DNA from: Burkholderiaceae bacterium
Lineage (GTDB): Bacteria; Pseudomonadota; Gammaproteobacteria; Burkholderiales; Burkholderiaceae_C
Assembly (NCBI GenBank): GCA_017853735.1
Contig: JAFMJA010000019.1
Coordinates: forward strand, 1-19,262
DNA length: 19,262 nt
Reading direction: 5' to 3'
In this document: one piece after another, positions 14,254-19,262 of the stretch
Numbering within the stretch: position 1 is the first letter of the stretch
Layout: each line of letters starts with the position of its first letter
Notes under the pieces: model-generated
Told to the model about the DNA's origin: nothing
Database searches by the model: none
What the model saw: only the letters and a program-made list of their open reading frames with translations
Translations under genes and position numbers: made by a program

Positions 14254-15132
14254 CTATAAAGCCTGCAGCATGGCCTCGGGGGTGTCGTTGATGGTGGTGC
14301 GACGCAATTCACGCCGCTCGGCGATATCGTAACGACGGCCGCGGTGCAAAGTGCTTCGGTTATCCCATATCACCAAATCGCCGGGTTCCCATTTGTGCAC
14401 ATAAACATACTCACGGCGCGTGGCGTGCTCGAGCAAGTCTTGTAGGTACATTCTGCTTTCAGCAGTCGGCCAACCCAGAATTTGCCGAGCATGCACACCG
14501 ACAAACAGCACCTTGCGCCCAGAGCCGGGGTGGGTGTCGGCGATTGGCCAGATTGCAGGCGGTATCGACTTTTTTTGCTCGTCCGTATAGGCCTCATCCC
14601 CCAGCAAGATGCGGGTATGCAAGGCATAGTGTTCGGCCTTCAGCTCTTGAATTTCAGCTCGGGTACGTTCATCCAGGGTATCGTAAGCATGTCGCAAATC
14701 GGCAAATTCCGTGTTCCCGCCCCAACTTGGCTTGATCACGCAATGCAGCATGGAATAGGCGGCACGAGGATTCATGAACGAACTGTCGGAGTGCCAGAGC
14801 TGATTGGCAAAATTGGACAGGTTTTTGGGTGAATCACGCCGGGTCACTTGGCCATCCGCATCCACATTGGAAATGTCAATCAGACGCTCATCCCCCAGGC
14901 GCTCAGGTCGCTTGAACACCCGTTTCAGGCCGATATCAAGCGGTCCGAAGGAACTGGCGAAATTCAACTGTTGTTGCGCAGTCATGGGCTGTTGACGAAA
15001 GACCAGCACCGCATGTTCGTTCATCCCGGCGTTGATGGCCCGAACATCCTGTTGCGACAAAGGTTTCGTCAAATCAATACCAGAGACTTCGGCAGCAAAA
15101 ACTGGACTCAAGGGCTTGAAGGTCAATGCCAT
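14254..15132 (-). CDS. Fe(II)/2-oxoglutarate-dependent dioxygenase, TfdA-like (TauD/TfdA family)
   Basis: A 292-residue cytoplasmic oxygenase that couples decarboxylation of 2-oxoglutarate to hydroxylation of a substrate, often cleaving an ether or C-S bond. The iron ligands are His114 and Asp116 (WHSDSSF) and His263 (TLHRGRRYD). The 2-oxoglutarate residues are Thr141 (NTEFADLR) and Arg274 (AERRELRR). These positions equal those published for the 2,4-D dioxygenase TfdA (His114, Asp116, His263, Thr141, Arg274, as I recall), and FANQLWHSDSSF and LLEHATRREYVY are near-identical blocks. Arg278 is kept; residue 71, a lysine in TfdA, is Arg. The start at 15132 (MALTFKPLSP) is preferred; a longer frame to 15264 overlaps the upstream Bug gene. 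It is the last gene of the minus-strand run, 22 bases after a Bug receptor. The true substrate is unknown. Confidence 0.87.
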   Translation of the reverse strand: MALTFKPLSPVFAAEVSGIDLTKPLSQQDVRAINAGMNEHAVLVFRQQPMTAQQQLNFASSFGPLDIGLKRVFKRPERLGDERLIDISNVDADGQVTRRDSPKNLSNFANQLWHSDSSFMNPRAAYSMLHCVIKPSWGGNTEFADLRHAYDTLDERTRAEIQELKAEHYALHTRILLGDEAYTDEQKKSIPPAIWPIADTHPGSGRKVLFVGVHARQILGWPTAESRMYLQDLLEHATRREYVYVHKWEPGDLVIWDNRSTLHRGRRYDIAERRELRRTTINDTPEAMLQAL

Positions 15133-15154
15133 GATCTTTCTCTTCTGACTGTGT

Positions 15155-16135
15155 TTATTCCTGTTCGATCTTGGCTTCAGTAACGATTTGCCGCCATCTG
15201 ACAATCTCTGCACCAATGAATGCATCAAATTGATCCGGACGAGAGCCAACCACCTGCATGCCAAAATCTTGTGCCCGTTTTTGAACCTCGACAGATGCCA
15301 GTGCCCGCGCAGTATCAGCCTGGATTTTTTGGATCACTGATTTCGGCGTGCTCGAGGGTGCAATAAAACCCAGCATGGCGCCCACATTGAATCCAGGAAG
15401 CGTCTCCGCCACCGTAGGATAGTCATAACCTGCCACACGTTTGTCGCCCATGGTGGCGATGATTTTCATCTTGCCCGCTTGAACATGAGGAAGGATGGAC
15501 AAGAAAGGGTCAACCACGATATCGAGTCGACCTCCCAACAGTTCAGTATGCGCCGGCGCGCTACCTTTCATGCCAATGTGCTGCATTTCAAAGCCGGCCT
15601 CACGCTTGAGCAATTCAGCGCCAAGATGGGTGGTGCTACCCGCTCCTGGCGTACCGTAATTCAATTTGCCTGGATTCTTGCGCGCGAATTGAATCAGTTC
15701 CTTGAGGTTATTGAACGGGGCATCAGTTCGGGCAACCAAAGCAAGTTGCATATTGAACAATTGCGTGACACCTACCAGATCTTTTTGAGTGTCGTAGGGG
15801 AGCTTTTTACGCAGCGTAGGGTTGACTGCAAAGCTGGAATTCACGAACCCGATGGTGTGTCCATCCGGGGCTGACTTGGCCACAAAATCAGCGCCTATTG
15901 CAGTGCCTGCACCCGGCTTGTAGTCAATCAGCACTGGCTGCCCCCATGTGTCCTGCAGTTTTTGGGCCAGCAATCGGCCCACAGTATCAGTAGGCCCGCC
16001 CGGCGGAAAGGGAATCACGATCTTGACCGGGCCTTTCGGGAATTCCTGCGCCCCTGCTGAAACTGTCGCCAGGGCATAAAACGCCATCACCAGGCATGCC
16101 AGGTAGCGTGCAACTGCTTTTATCGAGAAATACAT
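15155..16135 (-). CDS. Bug/TctC-family periplasmic solute-binding protein (second copy)
   Basis: A 326-residue extracytoplasmic receptor. ATG at 16135 (MYFSIKAVARYLACLVMAFY) is chosen because GGAG stands seven bases upstream; ATG codons at 16153 and 16174 in the same frame lack this. The signal peptide ends VSAGA before Gln30. Family markers are FPKGPVKIVIPFPPGGPTD, IDYKPGAGTAIGADFVAK, GHTIGFVNSS, YGTPGAGSTTHLGAELL and HIGMKGSAPAHTELLGG. Its ligand loops differ from those of the first copy (PPGGPTDT against APGGLTDG; KPGAGTAIG against KGGGGSTIG), so a different ligand is likely. It sits between the cupin gene (79 bases) and the TfdA-like gene (22 bases) and probably delivers the dioxygenase substrate or a precursor. 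Confidence 0.92.
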   Translation of the reverse strand: MYFSIKAVARYLACLVMAFYALATVSAGAQEFPKGPVKIVIPFPPGGPTDTVGRLLAQKLQDTWGQPVLIDYKPGAGTAIGADFVAKSAPDGHTIGFVNSSFAVNPTLRKKLPYDTQKDLVGVTQLFNMQLALVARTDAPFNNLKELIQFARKNPGKLNYGTPGAGSTTHLGAELLKREAGFEMQHIGMKGSAPAHTELLGGRLDIVVDPFLSILPHVQAGKMKIIATMGDKRVAGYDYPTVAETLPGFNVGAMLGFIAPSSTPKSVIQKIQADTARALASVEVQKRAQDFGMQVVGSRPDQFDAFIGAEIVRWRQIVTEAKIEQE

Positions 16136-16142
16136 CGAGGCT

Positions 16143-16146
16143 CTCC
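16143..16146 (-). promoter_or_regulatory. Shine-Dalgarno site fixing the start of the second Bug gene
   Basis: GGAG on the minus strand, seven bases before the ATG at 16135. It decides between three in-frame ATG codons. Confidence 0.6.
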
Positions 16147-16214
16147 GATCCATAGGGATTTTGAAATTGAACATTTGATTTGCTCAAGTCTGGATTTTCC
16201 ACCACTCCAAAAGA

Positions 16215-16709
16215 TTAGCCGCTGGCTTGCAGGGTGTGTCCACCCGCCTGCACTGGCTGCGCATGCACCAACACCACGGCCATCACACAGGTTTCGGTTC
16301 CCCGATTGATCCAGTTATGCACTGTGCCGCGCTGAACCATCACGTCCCCCGCTTTCAGATGCACTTCGTGCCCGGATTCGAGCTCCATATCAATTTCACC
16401 CGACATCACAACAATATAGTCCACTGACTCGGTGCGATGCACTCGTTTCTGCACGCCCGGATGAAAATCCAGAATGCGAAAGACGGTGCCATTGTCGATC
16501 ACTGCAAATTTGCCCTCACGTTTGCCGGCATCTGCATCGCCGTTGTTATCGGCAGGGGTGGAGTCGGTAGTCCAAATATTGCAGACATAAGCGTTGGGGC
16601 GTCCCTGGCGATAGTGGCTACAGATTTCATCTATCTTCACCACCGCTCTGCCTTGTTCATCATGGCCTGTGACCACCCTTCGAATTGAGGGATTGAGCGC
16701 TTGCGTCAT
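16215..16709 (-). CDS. Single-domain cupin protein
   Basis: A 164-residue small beta-barrel protein. The cupin core spans about residues 76-150: FHPGVQKRVHRTESVDYIVV (motif 1, with His91 and Glu94), GEIDMELESGHEVHLKAGD, and VMVQRGTVHNWINRG (motif 2, with His131). The first histidine of the classical HxH is replaced by Arg89, so the metal site is reduced or different. I recall related cupins with the HRTESxDY pattern. The ATG at 16709 has AGGAG eight bases upstream; the frame extends further upstream but into the end of the amidase gene. The product could be a small isomerase, lyase or hydroxylase acting on a pathway intermediate, or a ligand sensor. The sequence does not say which. It is separated from amidase by 67 bases and from the Bug gene by 79. 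Confidence 0.8.
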   Translation of the reverse strand: MTQALNPSIRRVVTGHDEQGRAVVKIDEICSHYRQGRPNAYVCNIWTTDSTPADNNGDADAGKREGKFAVIDNGTVFRILDFHPGVQKRVHRTESVDYIVVMSGEIDMELESGHEVHLKAGDVMVQRGTVHNWINRGTETCVMAVVLVHAQPVQAGGHTLQASG

Positions 16710-16717
16710 ATCGGAAT

Positions 16718-16722
16718 CTCCT
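16718..16722 (-). promoter_or_regulatory. Shine-Dalgarno site fixing the cupin start
   Basis: AGGAG on the minus strand, eight bases before the ATG at 16709, which rejects a 39-residue N-terminal extension. Confidence 0.6.
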
Positions 16723-16776
16723 GTTCTTAAGTTTCGGTGGATTTTTATGTGTTGCACCAACAAGCAACGGTTCATT

Positions 16777-18195
16777 TCAGTCCAGCAGCATGGGAAGCTT
16801 CCACGCAATGGCAGACTCAAAGGCATGCGCCACGCGCATTAATTTTTCTTCCGCGTGCATGGCACAGCCAATCTGTATCGCCATGGGCAACCCCTCCAGG
16901 GAAACACCCATCGGGCAAGTCAGGGCGGGATGGCCGGTCAGACTGTACAGCCGGTTGCAGGCACTTCGTTGGGCGGTTGGCTGGGCCATCAGATCTTGCA
17001 AGGTTTCAGGCAGGGCCTCGCGCCCAGGCCAGACCAGCACATCCGCTTGCTGCGCGAGAACCCGGTTGATTTCTTGCTGCCATTGAGCAGCCTGCGCCCG
17101 CGCAGACTGGTAATCGTCCAGACTCAGATGGGCGGCCTGGTCCAGTTTTTGGCGCAAGCCCTGCCCCAGATTTTCTGGCTGGTCACGCCACACCTGCTGG
17201 AGTTGTTGAAAGGCTTCATAGGCGATCAGGGTATTGGCTACCTGCACCACCCGGTCTTGCGCTGGCAAGCTCACTGGAACCAGCCTTGCTCCTTCAGACT
17301 GCAACTTCGCCAGCGCTGATTCAAAACAGGCCACTATTTGCGGATTGTGCGTGGCCAGAAAACTTGTCTGGTTGAGCACCTGATCCGGCACACCGATACG
17401 CAGGCCGCGCAACACAGAGCGCGATACGTCTGCTGAGCACGCCTCTGCGATTGCACTGCCCTGCCAGGCATCCCAGATCAGGGCCTGATCCCGGACACTC
17501 TGGGTCAAAAAACCTGCCACATCCAGGCTGGGTGCAAGTGCCAGCACGCCCGTCAGTGGGTAGTGTCCGCGTGTTGGCTTCATCCCCACCACGCCGCAGG
17601 CGGCTGCGGGATGTCGCAGAGATCCCCCGGTATCGGTGCCAGTGGCTGCCAGGCAGAGTCTGGCAGCCACCGCAGCGCCCGATCCACTGCTCGAACTGCC
17701 TGGCATATGGGCCAGGTTCCATGGATTTCTGGCAGCGGGAAATAGATCATCCAGCGCAGGCGAACCGAAAGCAAACTCATGACAACTGGTTTTGCCCAGG
17801 CTGATCGTCCCCAGTTGGCTCAACTCTTTCACCATGAAGGCATCCACTTGAGGTGTCCAATCCCTCAGTTGGCGCGAGTGTGCGGTGGTGCGAACGCCTT
17901 GTGTGAGAAAAACATCTTTGTGTGCGATGGGAATCCCGTGCAGCGGCCCGCGGCAATGCCCTTGGTCAAGCTCTTTGCTCAGGCGGTGTGCGGCCTGGCT
18001 GGCCGATTCGAGCGTCGTGGTGACAAATGCATTTGTTTTCGGGTTCAAGCGCTCCACCCGATCAATAAAGACCCGCACCAACTGAGAAGGCGTGATTTTT
18101 CTTTGTTGGATCAACTCACTGGCCTGCACCAGGGACAGTGCATGCAGCGGCACCTCACTGGCCCAGCTGGCTGGTTTGGCCGTCAGGCGGGGCAT
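16777..18195 (-). CDS. Amidase-signature family hydrolase
   Basis: A 472-residue serine hydrolase of the amidase-signature family, which cleaves carboxamides to acid and ammonia or amine. The Ser-cisSer-Lys triad is visible. Lys93 lies in HGIPIAHKDVF. The glycine/serine-rich loop PGSSSSGSGAAVAA supplies the cis-serine (Ser168 by the 24-residue spacing known for FAAH). The nucleophile is Ser192 in GTDTGGSLRHPAA. VVGMKPTRGHYPLTG and the late SLTGHPALTCPMG are also typical. It is not a convincing GatA, because GatB/GatC are absent and the gene sits in a catabolic cluster. The start at 18195 lies three bases after the upstream stop and has no good Shine-Dalgarno sequence, so translation is probably coupled. 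The substrate class (aryl, aliphatic or half-amide) cannot be read from the sequence. Confidence 0.9.
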   Translation of the reverse strand: MPRLTAKPASWASEVPLHALSLVQASELIQQRKITPSQLVRVFIDRVERLNPKTNAFVTTTLESASQAAHRLSKELDQGHCRGPLHGIPIAHKDVFLTQGVRTTAHSRQLRDWTPQVDAFMVKELSQLGTISLGKTSCHEFAFGSPALDDLFPAARNPWNLAHMPGSSSSGSGAAVAARLCLAATGTDTGGSLRHPAAACGVVGMKPTRGHYPLTGVLALAPSLDVAGFLTQSVRDQALIWDAWQGSAIAEACSADVSRSVLRGLRIGVPDQVLNQTSFLATHNPQIVACFESALAKLQSEGARLVPVSLPAQDRVVQVANTLIAYEAFQQLQQVWRDQPENLGQGLRQKLDQAAHLSLDDYQSARAQAAQWQQEINRVLAQQADVLVWPGREALPETLQDLMAQPTAQRSACNRLYSLTGHPALTCPMGVSLEGLPMAIQIGCAMHAEEKLMRVAHAFESAIAWKLPMLLD

Positions 18196-18198
18196 GGA

Positions 18199-19104
18199 TC
18201 AGGTGCTTGGCGGCGGGCTGGCCTGCTCAAACCATTTGCAGATTTCTGCGCCATTCCAAAACACCACGCCGGCTTGCTTGGCCAGAAACTCCAGCATCAT
18301 CTCGAAATAACGGATGCGGTGAGCTGCGCCAGAGATATAGGGGTGCACACCAAAGGCCATGATGCGTGCACTATGAGCCGATTCCTCATACAGCCTGGCG
18401 AAGGCATCCTGGGTGCGCACAAGCATGGCGTCGGATCGCTCATGCGATGTCAGCATGATATTGATATCGTTGAGCTCAATGGTGTAAGGCACAGAAACCA
18501 AAGGGCCGTGCCGGGTCTGGACATACTGGGGTTGGTCATCCAGCACCCAATCGCCAAACCATTTCATGCCCAACTCCTTGATCAAATCTGGAGTCTGAAA
18601 GGTTTGACTGCGGCCAGGGCCCAGCCAGCCCTCGGGACGCTTGCCAGTGAAGCGGGTCAGCACGTCCAGTGTCTGCTCCATCATGGCCCGCTCGTCCGCA
18701 ATTTTCTGGATCGGAATTTGCTCGTAACAATGGGCCATGAATTCCCAGCCCGCCTCCAGGGCGGCCTGCGCCACACTGGGCCTGGTTTCACAAACCTTGG
18801 CATTGATCGACATGGTCGGTCGAATGCCCGCTTTTTTGAAAGCCTCCATCAGTCGCCAGACACCCACCCGCATGCCGTATTCATGCCATGTCCAGTTGGG
18901 CACATCAGGCACTGGCGCTTGGCCACCGGGTGGCGGCGAAACCATCCGCGGCATCGGCCGAGCAATGTCCCACTCTTCGATATTGATCACCGGCCAGACC
19001 ACCAGCCTGACGCCAACGGGCAAGCGCAGCGCAGGTCGGGTAAAGATATTGGAAAACGCCAGCCTGTCCTGCGGACGCAGTTCGCCCTCTGCCTGCGAAG
19101 GCAT
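18199..19104 (-). CDS. CE4/NodB-type hydrolase, PuuE-like (polysaccharide deacetylase superfamily)
   Basis: A 301-residue protein of the polysaccharide deacetylase superfamily, in the branch that includes the allantoinase PuuE and cyclic-imide hydrolases rather than true chitin deacetylases. Features are VVWPVINIEEW (strand 1, about 35-45), ALEAGWEFMAHCYEQ (about 115-128), GWLGPGRSQTFQTPDLI (about 159-175) and AFGVHPYISGAAHRI (250-264). The family Asp-Asp pair plus H-x3-H zinc site is not evident: Glu replaces Asp in NIEEW, and only one histidine stands in MAHCYEQ. A metal-free or altered mechanism is therefore possible. No signal peptide is seen, which argues for a cytoplasmic small-molecule substrate. 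GGAG lies seven bases before the ATG at 19104. Its ATG overlaps the previous stop by one base (TGATG), and the amidase follows after three bases. Confidence 0.8.
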   Translation of the reverse strand: MPSQAEGELRPQDRLAFSNIFTRPALRLPVGVRLVVWPVINIEEWDIARPMPRMVSPPPGGQAPVPDVPNWTWHEYGMRVGVWRLMEAFKKAGIRPTMSINAKVCETRPSVAQAALEAGWEFMAHCYEQIPIQKIADERAMMEQTLDVLTRFTGKRPEGWLGPGRSQTFQTPDLIKELGMKWFGDWVLDDQPQYVQTRHGPLVSVPYTIELNDINIMLTSHERSDAMLVRTQDAFARLYEESAHSARIMAFGVHPYISGAAHRIRYFEMMLEFLAKQAGVVFWNGAEICKWFEQASPPPST

Positions 19105-19262
19105 CAGTTCACTCCGCCTGGGATCGAGGCAGCAATCTGTCTCAACTTGGCGGTCTCAGTACGAATTTCCTGCACCACCTGCTCGGGCGTACTGCCCACC
19201 AGCGTCATACCCATGTCATTGAGCTTGCGTTGCACTTCGGGCTCGGCCAGCGCGGTTTTGAC
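19104..19262 (-). CDS. Bug/TctC-family receptor, C-terminal fragment (third copy), runs off the right edge
   Basis: The last 52 residues of a reading frame entering from the right. They end LAEPEVQRKLNDMGM, STPEQVVQEIRTETAKLRQI and a PGGVN terminus. The pattern of a helix with EPEVQ-L-x-G, a short strand and TPEQ-x-I-E-x-K is the standard C-terminus of Bug receptors and aligns with the ends of the two complete copies here (RPEVSQRLLGQGVEP and the like). The stop TGA (19106-19104) shares its A with the ATG of the next gene, so the two are translationally coupled. The N-terminal part is outside the window, so ligand and signal peptide cannot be judged. Confidence 0.82.
   Translation of the reverse strand, partial: VKTALAEPEVQRKLNDMGMTLVGSTPEQVVQEIRTETAKLRQIAASIPGGVN

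Noticed and set aside
14254..15132. A true 2,4-D degradation (tfd) locus
   Set aside because: No tfdB, tfdC, tfdD, tfdE, tfdF or tfdR-like gene and no mobile element in the window; only the dioxygenase resembles that pathway.
16777..18195. Amidase as GatA of the tRNA-dependent amidotransferase
   Set aside because: No gatB or gatC nearby, and the neighbours are catabolic. The amidase-signature fold alone does not indicate GatA.
1..19262. tRNA, rRNA, CRISPR arrays, insertion sequences or phage genes
   Set aside because: No cloverleaf-like sequences, regularly spaced repeats, transposase or integrase motifs were noticed on either strand.

Overview
The window looks like a beta-proteobacterial chromosome segment, most likely Burkholderiales and close to Comamonadaceae. 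This is inferred from the housekeeping gene order (pmbA divergent from yjgA-mog; trmJ-cysE divergent from suhB) and from three Bug/TctC-type solute receptors within 7 kb. No rRNA, tRNA, CRISPR array, transposase or integrase was recognised. Everything here comes from reading the sequence and from remembered family motifs; no database search was run.

Left part (1-2792, minus strand): a uronate module. udh (uronate dehydrogenase) is followed by dctP, dctQ and the start of dctM, a TRAP transporter that runs off the left edge. Periplasmic capture, sodium-driven import and oxidation of galacturonate/glucuronate to an aldarolactone form one coherent route.

Middle part (2862-11633): mostly core genes. 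On the minus strand are pmbA (TldE), serS and a PrxQ/BCP-type peroxiredoxin. Divergent from pmbA are yjgA (darP) and mog, which overlap. Next come cysE and trmJ on the minus strand, then suhB on the plus strand. suhB converges on a GAF plus HD-GYP cyclic-di-GMP phosphodiesterase-like protein, and a perfect 10-bp inverted repeat lies between them. The HD-GYP domain keeps its metal-site residues but is split by an insertion of about 100 residues.

Right part (12010-19262): an accessory catabolic region, set off from the core by a 376-base AT-rich intergenic stretch (42% GC in four hand-counted lines, against 65% in a line of the next gene). On the plus strand, a Bug receptor precedes an enolase-superfamily enzyme that matches D-tartrate dehydratase residue for residue at its active site; it starts at TTG. 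Facing it on the minus strand is a six-gene run: a partial Bug receptor, a PuuE-like CE4 hydrolase, an amidase-signature hydrolase, a small cupin, a second Bug receptor and a TfdA-like Fe(II)/2-oxoglutarate dioxygenase. The dioxygenase has its metal and 2-oxoglutarate residues at the same residue numbers as the classical 2,4-D dioxygenase. The run reads like a route that opens or hydrolyses an amide or cyclic imide and oxidises a carboxylate, with dedicated periplasmic capture. The substrate is unknown, and this cluster is the best candidate for undescribed biology in the window.
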